Source: Plotosus lineatus (Eukaryota; Chordata; Actinopteri; Siluriformes; Plotosidae). Taken from it: a DNA stretch of 64,000 nucleotides. This document shows positions 40,517 to 53,300 of this stretch, in pieces. The position numbers and the translations under genes were made by a program. Every line of letters starts with the position of its first letter. The first letter of the stretch is position 1. Below the pieces are notes generated by a model, which was given only the letters and a program-made list of their open reading frames with translations, ran no database searches and was not told where the DNA came from. The stretch covers positions 5,529,661 to 5,593,660 of the forward strand of contig CM045735.1 in NCBI GenBank assembly GCA_024760905.1, in the 5' to 3' direction.

Positions 40517-42294
40517 ATGAAGTTATTTCACGTCTTATTGAAAAATGTCACGCAGAAAATAGAGTATTATTCCCGATTCTCTCCTTCCCCGATGTCCATC
40601 AAGCAGTTTTTGGATTTCGGTGAGTAGCCCTGACGCACAAGTTTATCCCGAGTTCAACTCAGCCGAGTGAGATATTCAGGGCTCAGTGTGTGAAAGATGA
40701 TCTTTAAGACTGTGGATTATTTTTAGGATTAGTGACTTTGGTGTAGATTATAATGTAGAATAAAAGATTAATGTGACCGGAGTCCTGCTGTGGCCACAGT
40801 TCCATATACACTGGATGAAATGAGTCCAGATCTAAACAGGAATAAAGTTTATGGCCTGGTAGAGGGAGGCATTTATCACAATTAACTGTAGGTAGTTGCT
40901 TAATCACAGGGTGGGGCCATGGCATAGTGGTTAGGGTGCTGGGCTCATGATCACGAGGTTGTGTGTTCGAATCCCAGTTTGACCCTCACTGTCCAGTGGG
41001 GCCGGCGGTAGAGTGGTTAGGGTGCTGGGCTCATGATCAGGAGGTTGTGAGTTTGAATCCCACTGAGACCCCCACTGTGCTAAGACCCCTGGGCAAGGTC
41101 TCAACCACAAGTGTGCCTCTGTTCACACATCAGTATAAATGGGTACCAGTCAAAATATACTGGGAAGGTAACTTAGGGGACTAGCGCCCCACCCAGGAGA
41201 AGCTGAGATAGCTTCGTGCTGTGGAAACAGGGATAAGCACCGGCCTGATGAGCCACTATGTTCAGTTCATTTTTTGTAACTGCTTACTCCTAATTGGTTC
41301 GTGCGGCGGTATCCCCGGTCTCCGTAGCGTGAAGTGACCAGGAGTTCACCTCCTCCTGGATGGGATGCTAGTCCATCGCAGGTTACCTTCCCAGGATATT
41401 TTTACTGGTACCCATTTATACTGCTGTGTGAACAGAGGCACACTTGTGGTTGAGATAATGCCCAGGGGTCTTAGCACAGTGTTGGTCTCAGTGGGATTTG
41501 AACTCACAACCTCCTGATCATGAGCCCAGCACCCTAACCACTACACCACCGGCCCCACAGGTTCGCGCAGAGGCTGGTGCCAATCCCAGCCGACTCCGGG
41601 TGAGGGCAGAGTACACCCTGGACAGCTCACCAGGCCATCACCGGGCGGAAACATGCTGACGGCTTTGCAGCTACTGTTCTCAAAAGTCAGCAATGGTTCT
41701 TTTACATGAACCTCCACCATAGACAGTCAGAGACATGGCCGGCCTTTGATAACACAATTAGCTGCACTGTTGGGGGGGGGGGGGGGCAGTGACAACCTTG
41801 TGGCGAGTGGGACTCAAACCCTCAACCTTTGGACCAGTGATCCAGCCCCCTATACCACTCGGCCACCACTGCCTCTGTGCCACTATGTTCGGATGAAAAA
41901 AGCCAAAAAAAAAAATTGATCACAGGGGCAGTGGCAGCATGGTCGTCTGGATCGCTGATCCTTAAGGTTGTGGGTTCAAACCCCACTCTCAACAGATTGC
42001 CACTGTCCCCCATATGCAGCTTACTGGGTTGTCAAAGGCCAGCCATGCCTCTCACTGTCTGTGGTGTGAGGCTGTAAAAGAACCATTGCTGACTTCCGTA
42101 AAGAGGAGCTGCATCGTCATCTGTGTGCTTCTGGCCAGGGTGTACTCTGCCCTCGCCCAGAGTCGGTTGGGATGGGTGCCAGCCTACTGCGACCCCAATT
42201 AGGATTAATCGGTTACAGAAAATGAATGAGTGCATTATTACATGATCACTAAAATATCAGGTCGGTGGAGATAAACATAGCACTTTTGTTTTGG

Positions 42295-42333
<39 letters not shown>

Positions 42334-45300
42334 TCTGTGCATGTTAAACCAAAAGTGGAATCTTAACGTTTACCTACTCACTGACATCACCTAAATACTT
42401 AATCCTATTAGGGTCGCAGGGAGGCTTGAACCTACTCTACTATTTCAGCTGTTGGTGGACACACCTTAGGGTGCACCCTGAACAGCTTGCCAGGCCATCA
42501 GAAGGCAGGCAGGCAGGCAGGCACACACACACACACACCAACCAACTTAAGGGCAGTGCCACTTAGCTTAATGTGCACGTCCTTGGACCGAAGAAGGAAA
42601 CCAGAAGAACCCGAGGATTCAAACCCAGGACCTTCTTACAGTGAGGCAGCCATGCTTAACGCTACGCCATCATGCCGCCCACTTTTTTTGCACCCGAGCC
42701 ATAGTGGCTCATCACTTATGTCCTATCCCCGGCTTCCATATCGTGAAATGACTAGGAGTAAAACTCATCCTGGATGTCTAATTGGGGGATCATGAGCCCA
42801 GTACCCTAACCACTACACCACCAGCCCTCCGAGTGATTACACCCTGAACAGTGCGCCAGGCCATCACAGGGCCAACACACACACAAAACCATGTACACTC
42901 ATTCTCAAAGTTAGGGGCGATCTGGAACAGCCCATTAGCTTACCGTGCATGTTTTCAGAGTGCTGGAGGAAACCAGAGTACCTGTAGGAAACCCAGAAAG
43001 CATGGGAAGAACATGCAGACTCCAGACAGAAACACCTGAACGCAGGAATCAAACCCAGTAATCAAACCTCGCTGTGCTAAGCACTACGCCATCGTGCCAT
43101 CGGGGCCCATTTTCTTTCCAGGTATATTAAATAAATATGGAATACAGTGTCACCTCGAAAAATGGAATCGTACACGATGTCTTTCTGTAAAAATGTGTTC
43201 AGTCCTGTAAAAGACAAAGTAAAAAACCACCGTCTCTTTTTTTTTTTTTTTTAACTTCGTATAGAATCACATCCCTTCTTCATTTTCTAAATCCTTGATC
43301 TCAGACTTTTCCACTTTCTACAAATTGGTGCTGTGCTGCTAAGTTATCATGCATGCACAAGATCGGAGATCGTTCCTCCGGTCACGTGAGCTTGTTATTG
43401 TTATTTTGAACAGACACAGAACCAAAACAAGATGTAGAACAGGCGCCTAAGAGAAACTATACCCTTAAGCTGGAGTAGTTTCAGTAGGAAATATTTCTAT
43501 CTATTATTCTACTACGGTCGCAGGGAGGCAGGAGCCAATCTTTGTCAACTCCGGGCAAAGATGCAACCTGAATAGCTCACCGTTCCACGGCAGGGCGAAC
43601 AGAGATAACCAATTCACCCACCAGTCAGGGGCAACTTGGTACATCCAAATAGCCAAATGTTCACGGGGCAGTGGTGGCTTGGTGGTTAATGCAACAGGTT
43701 ATTAATCTGAAGGTCAGTGGTTCAAGCCCCACTATCACCACTGTTGGGCCCTTGAGCAAAGCCCTTATTGCTCAATTGTATATAAAAAAAAGAAATGATA
43801 GTAGTAAGTCGTTCTGGACAAGAGCATGTGCCAAATACTGTAATGAAAATGTGCATGTCTTTGGGCTATGGGAGGAAACTGGAGGACCCAGAAGAAATGC
43901 ACAGAATTGTCTTCATCAATCCTGACCTTATACTAAGACACTGAGCCTCACTTAATATACACATTTGCTCTTTTGTTAACTGGAAAAAATTTTGGTTTGA
44001 AGGTTTGAATCTTCTCATAGTGGGAAGGTTTCGGTTTTGAATCTTCTCATAGTGGGAAGGTTTCGGGTTTGAATCTTCTCATAGTGGGAAGGTTTCGGGT
44101 TTGAATCTTCTCATAGTGGGAAGGTTTCGGGTTTGAATCTTCTCATAGTGGGGAGGTTTCGGGTTTGAATCTTCTCATAGTGGGAAGGTTGCGGGTTTGA
44201 ATCTTCTCATAGTGGGGAGGTTTCGGGTTTGAATCTTCTCATAGTGGGAAGGTTTCTGGTTTGAATCTTCTCATAGTGGGAAGGTTGTGGGTTTGAATCT
44301 TCTCATAGTGGGGAGGTTTCGGGTTTGAATCTTCTCATAGTGGGGAGGTTTCGGGTTTGAATCTTCTCATAGTGGGAAGGTTTCTGGTTTGAATCTTCTC
44401 ATAGTGGGAAGGTTGTGGGTTTGAATCTTCTCATAGTGGGGAGGTTTCGGGTTTGAATCTTCTCATAGTGGGAAGGTTTCTGGTTTGAATCTTCTCATAG
44501 TGGGAAGGTTTCGGGTTTGAATCTTCTCATAGTGGGAAGGTTGTGGGTTTGAATCTTCTCATAGTGGGAAGGTTTCGGGTTTGAATCTTATCATAGTAGG
44601 GAGGTTTCGGGTTTGAATCTTCTCATAGTGGGGAGGTTTCGGGTTTGAATCTTCTCATAGTGGGGAGGTTTCGGGTTTGAATCTTCTCATAGTGGGAAGG
44701 TTGTGGGTTTGAATCTTCTCATAGTGGGGAGGTTTCGGGTTTGAATCTTCTCATAGTGGGGAGGTTTCGGGTTTGAATCTTCTCATAGTGGGGAGGTTTC
44801 GGGTTTGAATCTTCTCATAGTGGGGAGGTTTCGGGTTTGAATCTTCTCATAGTGGGAAGGTTGCGGGTTTGAATCTTCTCATAGTGGGGAGGTTTCGGGT
44901 TTGAATCTTCTCATAGTGGGGAAGTTTCAGGTTTGAATCGTCTTATAGTGGGAAGGTTGCGGGTTTGAATCTTCTCATAGTGGGGAGGTTTCTGGTTTTA
45001 ATCTTCTCATAGTGGGAAGGTTGCAGGTTTGAATCTTCTCATAGTGGGAAGGTTTCTGGTTTTAATCTTCTCATAGTGGGAAGGTTGTGGGTTTGAATCT
45101 TCTCATTGTGGGGAGGTTTCGGGTTTTAATCTTCTCATAGTGGGAAGGTTGCAGGTTTGAATCTTCTCATAGTGGGAAGGTTTCTGGTTTGAATCTTCTC
45201 ATAGTGGGAAGGTTGTGGGTTTGAATCTTCTCATAGTGGGGAGGTTTCGGGTTTGAATCTTCTCATAGTGGGGAGGTTTCGGGTTTGAATCTTCTCATAG

Positions 45301-48300
45301 TGGGGAGGTTTCGGGTTTGAATCTTGCCCGAGGGTCTCTGTATGGAGTTTGTCTGTTCTCCTGACGCTTGCACAGGCTTCCTCTGGGTAATCCAGTTTCT
45401 GACTGCAGTTCAAAGACAAAGACATGAATCAGGTGTAAATGTGAGTGTGAACACTTGTTTGCATCTGCATAAGCTCAGCAATACAGTTGGCTCTTGACCA
45501 TTCGTAGTTCACTGCTTGCGCCCCACATTCTCACGGATTGGCGACAAACCCGGAAGTAACTGGCACGTGACTTAAAGTTTAGCCAATGGCTGAGAGCTTT
45601 TGTTTCTTCCTCCTGCTGATTGGTTGCAGATGATGTATACGCCTCTTTTTTTCTCCTCTGCGCACAAGTTATCAACCTGATTGTCTGAATTGCGAAGGAA
45701 ATTTTTTTTCGTGTGTTTTTAATGATTATTGAAGCCCTATGATGTCACTCAAACGCCCTGCATCTTCTCTAGTTTCTGAGAAAGAGCCTCAGCGCTTTAT
45801 TTATTCATAAATATTATCACAGTACAAAATTAAAAATTTTTTATTAATCGTTAGTACATTTTACTGCATTATTACTGTATTAACGAGTAAGACTGGCAAT
45901 AGAATGTGTTTAACAAGCATATTTTAGCGCATGGAATATCGTACATGGGGTTTTAAAACCGCGTCATGGCGTCATAACGCATGGATTTTCATGATCCGCG
46001 GGAAGGGCTGGAACTGAACCATCACGAAAAACGGGGACCCACTGTATGCCAATGACTTGTTCAGCGTGTACCTCGCCTCTCGCCCAAATTCAGGTGGTTG
46101 GCTCCACTTTCCTCGACAAGCCTGATGGATATGTGTGTACCGATAATACCGGCTAATCTACTTGTATTGTTCTCCAAAACGGCTGGACTTTTGGGGTGTT
46201 CCTAGTACACTGGAAAGGACCTACCAAAGGTGGTTCATAGTGGAAGTGTCATTGTTACCCGAGAGAAATGAACGCTTGAAAGTCGGGTCTGATCCCACAG
46301 AAGAGCTACTGTAGCAGAAACCGCTGAAAGTGTCAGTGCTGGCTATGGTTTAATGGAGTCAGAGCTCAGTGCATTGTGGCTTGCTATGTATGGAGCTGCA
46401 GAGCAACAGACCAGTCAGGTGATGTTAATGTTATGGCTGATTGGTGTGTACTGCAAATGAGTTTAACTCTTCAATGTACATTTTAAATGATGTTTGAAAC
46501 TTTCATACACCGAACCATACACACTGTCTTTTTAATTCCTGTGAGTAATAATGACGGGCAGTGGTGGGCCGGTGGTAAGGTGCTGGATTACTGGGCCCAA
46601 AGTTGGGGGTTCAAACCCCACTATCGACAGGTTGTCACTACTGTCCCCTCAGTGCAGCTAACTGGGTTATCAAAGGCTGGCCATGTCTCGCGCAGCATGT
46701 AAAAAGGCTTTCGTTAAGAATTGGCTGCATAGCCGTCGGCATGATTCTGCCCTCCAATGGCCTGGCGAGCTGTCCAGGGTGTACCCTATACATGCCCGGT
46801 GTCGAGCCAGTCATCCCATGAGCCTTATTAGGATTAAGTCATTGAGAAAATTAATGACCCGATAAATAAGTATACTTTTGCTCAAGTGTGGCTCAGCGTA
46901 GGACAAAACAGTGGCATAGGAGTTTGCATGTCTACCTCAGAGCAAGAAGGTCATGGGTTTGAATCCTGTGAGTTTGCATACGTATACGTGTTTCTATTTT
47001 TTGCACGGGTTTCCTCCAGGTACCCGAGCAATAGTGGCTCAGTGGTTAAAGTCCTGGGTTACTGGTCAGAAGGCTGGTGGTATCCCAGCAACACCGAGCT
47101 GACACTGCTATACCCTTGAGCAAGACCCTTAATCCTCATCTTGTATAGCTGAGATAGAAAATAAAAGTCGCTATAGTCGGTTAAGAGCGTCTCCTGACGG
47201 CCAAAGTCCAAAAATATGCACATAAAGAATGAATCATCCCGAGGTGAGAGTGCAAATGTACAACCATCTCCACCCTCATGTCCATTTTCATGTCCAACCT
47301 GTATCGGTTCATGGTGTACCCTACCTTCAGCCAGAGTAGGCTGAGATAGGCTATAAAAATCAGACAAGTACAAATACAAATATTCGATATGGAGTTTTTC
47401 CACTTTATCTTTCCACTGCTTGCCACTTTCACACCTTTTAGCATTTGCCAAGTACAGGAGTTCAATTACATAACATACAAGTTACCACTTGGAGGGTTTA
47501 TCAAGTCTGGTCCTGCAGAGTTGCTGCCCTGCACGGTTTCATATTTCTTTTCACGTGTAGCACGCCGTAGTAGACACATACTTTGTTGAAAACTGCCGAA
47601 GGGGAGAAAACAACACCGCAACTTTAATTTTTTAATAGTTTTTTAAGACTGTGGATTTATAGGTGATGTTCACTGTGTTTGTTTATAATAAAAATAAAAT
47701 AAAATTGAATATACAAGTAAAGAAAAATCCTACCGATGTGGTTAGGGTTTAGATGGAAGTCATATTGTTTTTTCATCAACATGCTTTTTCTGTATGTGGT
47801 CTTGGCAGATGACCCAACTAAAGATAGTAAAAGTGTATGCTGATACCAGCATTTAATATGGAACACTTTCCTGGCAAGACCCCCGGCCGATGACCTTTGA
47901 GGCGAAACAGAGGGACAGCACTGAAACAAGATGCACAGACCATGGATTCAAATGTTGGAAAGGAAAAAAAAAACGTTCATGGGGTTCATGGTAGACCCTG
48001 GTTCACCCAAAGTCAGTTGGGATGGCAGTCCAGCTTCCCCGCTAGCCTAAACAGGATAATCAGTGCAGAGTACAACAAATCCGTTCACTCATTCATTTGT
48101 CTATGTCATACTGATTAATCCTGTTACGTGGACGGAAGGTGGTGGTATTGTGATATTTGTGTGTTTTTTATGTTTTGCGAGCAGTGGATGGGTCACAGCT
48201 AGGTTGATGCCTACTGTATCTCGGCTGAGTATGGGCGAAGGCGGTGTAAGCCCTGAACAGCTCACAAGACCATCGTAGGGTCAATACCCGCAACCATTCT

Positions 48301-48629
48301 CACACTCACTCGAAAAAAAAACAGGACCTGAACCCAGGACCCGAACCCAGGACCGCCTTACTGTGAGGCAACATGCTGACCATGATGCCACCTGTTGCTG
48401 AGAACGAATGAATGAATTAATGAATAAATAACCCACATGTACTGCTTTTCTCATTTTAGGAAGAGAGAATGCGTGTGAAAAGACCTCCTACACGTTCCTG
48501 AGAAAAGAACTGCTTGTTCGCTTGGCCAGTACCATGAGAGAAGTCACTCTGTTGCCTGAAAAGCTGCTGAATCAACCTTCTATAAAGCTGGTTCAGAGCT
48601 GGTGAGAAGCAGGGCTTAGAAAGAGAATG

Positions 48630-48660
<31 letters not shown>

Positions 48661-48809
48661 AATGATGATGATAATGATGTTAAAGTGTGATCCCATGTTC
48701 CTCTACTGTATACTTGCACAAAATTAATAACCATCTCACTAAGATTCAGAAAGTACAAGGTGGCACAATAGAGATGTGTCTATTGTCTGGAGGTTGAATT
48801 ACAAGGATT

Positions 48810-48880
<71 letters not shown>

Positions 48881-49904
48881 GATTTTCTGAGTAGATCCTT
48901 CCGTAGGAGAGTGCTCAATACTTTTCGGTAGAGCAAATAACAAAAATAAAAGGACAGGACAAAGACTTTCTATTGAAACTCCATTTATCACTACAGATCT
49001 GTTTCGAGGGGTGGTGAAACCATCCTCTCTCTTCAGGTGATTATAGAAGAATGATTACAAAGTAATGTAATTTGTAATCATTTATACAATATATATTTAT
49101 CATGTAATTTGTAATCATTCTTCTATAATCACCTGAAGAGAGAGGATGGTTTCACCACCCCTCGAAACAGATCTGTAGTGATAAATGGAGTTTCAATAGA
49201 AAGTCTTTGTCCTGTCCTTTTATTTTTATATATATACCTCACCCAATATTGTTAATTGGTTCCAGGAGAGACGACTTGAGTCAAAAAACGACTTAAGTCG
49301 AATTAGCTTGTCTCTATGCTAGCCTAGGCTAGGCTACGCCAAATTTACTTGTCTAGACTAAACAAAAAATAACCATGACTAATTCTGTACTTTATTCATG
49401 AATGCAATTTTCAATATGGTTGCAATGAATGAAGAGAGAGTTAATGCCTCCAGCCAGCACAGACCATAACAAATAAGATCTATTTTATTCAACTTTATTT
49501 TATTAAACTTTATTTTTATTTTTTTTTTTTTAATTTTTCTATATTTTTTGAAAACCGACGTATAATCGAAAACGACTCAACTCGAAACGACTTAAGCCGA
49601 GGTATACCTATATATTTCTATATATATTTTTAGAAGGACTAGTATATATATATTAGTCCTTCTCAAAAAATTAGCATATTGTGATAAAGTTCATTATTTT
49701 CTGTAATATACTGATAAAAATTAAACTTTGATATATTTTAGATTCATTGCACACCAACTGAAATATTTCAGGTCTTTTATTGTTTTAATACTGATGATTT
49801 TGGCATACAGCTCATGAAAACCCAAAATTCCTATCTTAAAAAATTAGCATATTTCATCCGACCAATGAAAAAAAAGTGTTTTTAATACAAATAATTATGT
49901 TATG

Positions 49905-49967
<63 letters not shown>

Positions 49968-50296
49968 CAGTGGTGGTATAGGGCACTGGATCGCTGATTC
50001 TAAGGTTGGGGGTTCGAGTCCCACTCTCCACAAGGCTGTCACTGCCCCCCCAGTGCAGCTAACTGGGTTATCAAAGGCCTGCCATGTCTCTCACTGTCTA
50101 TGGTGAGAGGTTCATGTAAAAAAAGAACCATTGCTGACCTTCGTAAAGAGGAGCTGCAAAGCCATCAGCGTGTTTTTGTCCCCTGTTAAAGGGTTGTGTC
50201 AGGAAGAGCATCCGATGTAAAAACCTATGAACCGAATCAAATATGCGAATCATTCACTGTGGCGACCGCTGATAAAGGGAAAAAGCCAAAAGGAAA

Positions 50297-50372
<76 letters not shown>

Positions 50373-53300
50373 CAGATTTCAGATATAGGACTATGGACTA
50401 TAAATAATCGTAGAACTTAAAAACTTACCATATAGGATTTAAACCAGGTACCTGGTCCACATAGACAATAATGGCGCCATCTATAGGAAGTAGGGGGTAT
50501 TGTGTATTTCACAGAATGTTCAGTCTCGTCCACTGATCACCAACCCTGTTCCTGCAATTCTACCCTGTTTTAAAAAGTGTTAATTTAATCTCACAGGTAC
50601 AGTCAGAGCTTTGAGGAGCTGTTAGATTATGAAAAACGGAGCCCAGATGATCCTCACACCCTGATTGAGTGAGTATTACTTTTTGTTACAGCTGATGTCC
50701 CACTGCTGAGCTGTACAGAGCCAAACAATAAATTGTGGCAAAGGACAATCCAACAATTTCTTATCTAACTTGAAAAACGGAAGTGGTGTTGTAACCCTTT
50801 TGACCAAAATGGGTCATGATTTCATTCCTTCCATGCTCACACTGTCAGTTTCTTAGGCGTCCTTCTCCGGATCCGGAACAGACACAACGATGTGGTTCCC
50901 ACCATGGCCCAGGGAGTGATTGAGTACAAGGAGAGGTTTGGTTTCGACCCTTACATCAGCAGCAACATGCAGTACTTCTTGGATCGCTTCTACACCAGCC
51001 GTATCTCCTTCCGCATGCTGATCAACCAGCATAGTGCGTGGTTTTATGCACCAGAGCTGGTAACTGTGCGTTGCTTCAGTAGGAAGAAACAAACCAAACA
51101 TCTCACAGACATCTAGTATAGTGTAATACTATCCAATCAGTGTCTTGAGAACTTCTCAGCTAAATAAAGTGTGTTAGATATTGGTTGGAGATGAAAACTG
51201 TAAGATGGTAGATCTCTACTAGCAGGCCTTGGTGACCACTGTCAGGCGAGATTGACAGGAAAGAAATTCCGAGTAGATCATCCAGTTTCTATGCCTTGCA
51301 CAGCTGCCACCTGATGGGCAGACAGGAATGAGCAGGACTACGGGTGTTCCTATGATCTGATTTGTTCTTGTACCCTGATGTGTCAGATTTTGATGTCCAA
51401 TAGTAAGTAGATCTAACTCCATCCTATTGCAGCTCTCCTCTTTAGCGACGGCGTCAACAACGCCCATCCCAAGCACATTGGAAGTATTGACCCGGCCTGC
51501 AACGTTGTTGACGTAGTCCAAGGTATGAATTCACACCTTGTTGAAACTGCTAGAGCTTGAAGATCTGCTGTATTATTTCAGTCTGACTGCACTTCAGAGA
51601 TATAGTGTCAGGTTTCTCACGTGTAAATTTCTTCTTCCTGTTTCAGATGCTTATGAGACTGCAAAGCTGCTTTGTGAACAGTATTACATGACAGCGCCTG
51701 AGCTACACATTAAGCAATTTAACTGTGAGATTTTAATACATTCTACACTTTATATGATTATTACGCATGTTGTTATATTATTTTATTCATTGATTCGTAT
51801 GCTGAACCCATTTAAACCCAATTAGGGTTGAGGAGACTCTGGCGCCCATCTCAGCCGACTCTGGGCGAGGGCACAGTACACACTGGATGGCCTGCCAGGC
51901 CATCACAGGGAAAGAAACACGCGGACGGCTGTGCGGCTCCTCTTGAAGAAAGTCAGCAATGCACTTGGGGGACAGCAGCGACAACCTATTGATAGTGGGG
52001 CTTGAACCAATGACCCTATGTCTGTAATCCAGCACCTTACCACCGGGTCAGCACTTCCCCACTGCAAATTTTTTTAAAAATCTTTTGCATTTTTTTCTAC
52101 GTGTGCCTTCGTACCCCCAAATTCTAAAGAATTTTAAGTTAATAATACATTTATAGAGGCGGCACGGTGCCGTAGTGATTAACACGTCTGTCTCACTGCA
52201 GGAATGCTTGAGTTCGATTCCCAGCTTGAGTGTTTCTGTGTGGAGTTTACGATGTTCTCCCTGTGCTTGCGTACGTGGTTTTTCTACAGGTACTCATGTT
52301 TCCTCCCACTGTCCAAAAACAGGCCAAAAACAATGTGTTTTGGCCCTGCAATGGCCTGGTGAACTGACCAGGGTGGACCCTGCCTTCACCAATAGTTGGC
52401 TGAGATGGGTGCCAGCCTCCCCATGACCCTAATTATATTTCTCAGCTTAGAAAATGAATGAATGAATGAAAGTTATTTTCAGTATTTAAAGACTTATTGA
52501 TGTGTATCACTGTGATGTGAACCTATTCAAGGCAAGAACCCTGATAAACCCATCCAGGTGGTCTATGTGCCGTCCCATTTGTTCCACATGCTGTTCGAGC
52601 TATTCAAGGCAAGTACGCTCAGTTTACATGCGCCGCTGTCTCTCTGGATATTTCCAGTGGTAGATGTGATGGTTCATCAAGCTCACCTTTATTTGCAGAA
52701 CTCCATGCGTGCTACAGTGGAACTTCATGAGAACAACACTGAAGGGCTTCCTCCTGTCAAAGTTCTCGTGACTCTGGGAAAAGAAGATCTTTCCATTAAA
52801 GTACGTCCATGCTGTCGAAGCTGTGCGTCTTTCTCATTTATGGTCTGCACAATGCTATCTTATTGTTTTCTCACATGTTTTTTAAGATCAGCGATTGTGG
52901 TGGAGGCGTACCCTTGAGGAAGATTGACCACCTTTTTCACTATTTGTACTCCACTGCTCCAACACCGGTGCTGAACTCATCGCAAAATGCCCCGCCGCTG
53001 GTAATCCCACCCACTATTTATCATATTGCTGTTTGTCAGATTGTGGAATAGACGATGGTAACACACGTTTCTCTAAATCAGGCTGGATTTGGTTATGGCC
53101 TGCCGATCTCCAGATTGTATGCACGCTACTTCCAGGGAGATCTATGTCTCTACTCTATAGAGGGGGTAGGAACTCATGCAGTCATCTATCTGAAGGTGTG
53201 TAGTTTTATTTTACAGTCTGTCCAAAACCACATAATTTTGATAGATCCTTTTCAGAAGTGATTCGATGTGTTTATAATTTACAGTGGTACCTTGACTTAC

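Larger units (their letters stand above)
48879..49232. mobile_element. Palindromic retroelement remnant carrying two hammerhead motifs (Penelope-like?)
   Basis: 48942-49061 and 49108-49227 are perfect 120-bp inverted arms around a 46-bp spacer. A unique left flank (48879-48941) recurs, inverted, at 25378-25432. Each arm holds a minimal hammerhead motif. Hammerhead motifs in the terminal repeats of Penelope-like elements are established knowledge, and some such elements are reported in microsatellite contexts, which fits the TA tracts here. No reverse transcriptase is visible, so the class is inferred. Confidence 0.65.

Noticed and set aside
41240..41265. CTGATGAG in SINE-C, followed in the full copies by a GCC-ACGA-GGC stem, looks like half a hammerhead ribozyme
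   Set aside because: After the stem the sequence continues TCGGGTG; the obligatory GAAA core and a cleavage site are missing in all copies.
44002..45324. CRISPR-like array because of regular 32-bp spacing
   Set aside because: The repeats are directly adjacent with no unique spacers, and the host is a vertebrate genome; it is a minisatellite.
47657..47929. Minus-strand open frame of 90 codons in pdk3 intron 1
   Set aside because: No known domain, no conserved start context, composition like the surrounding intron.
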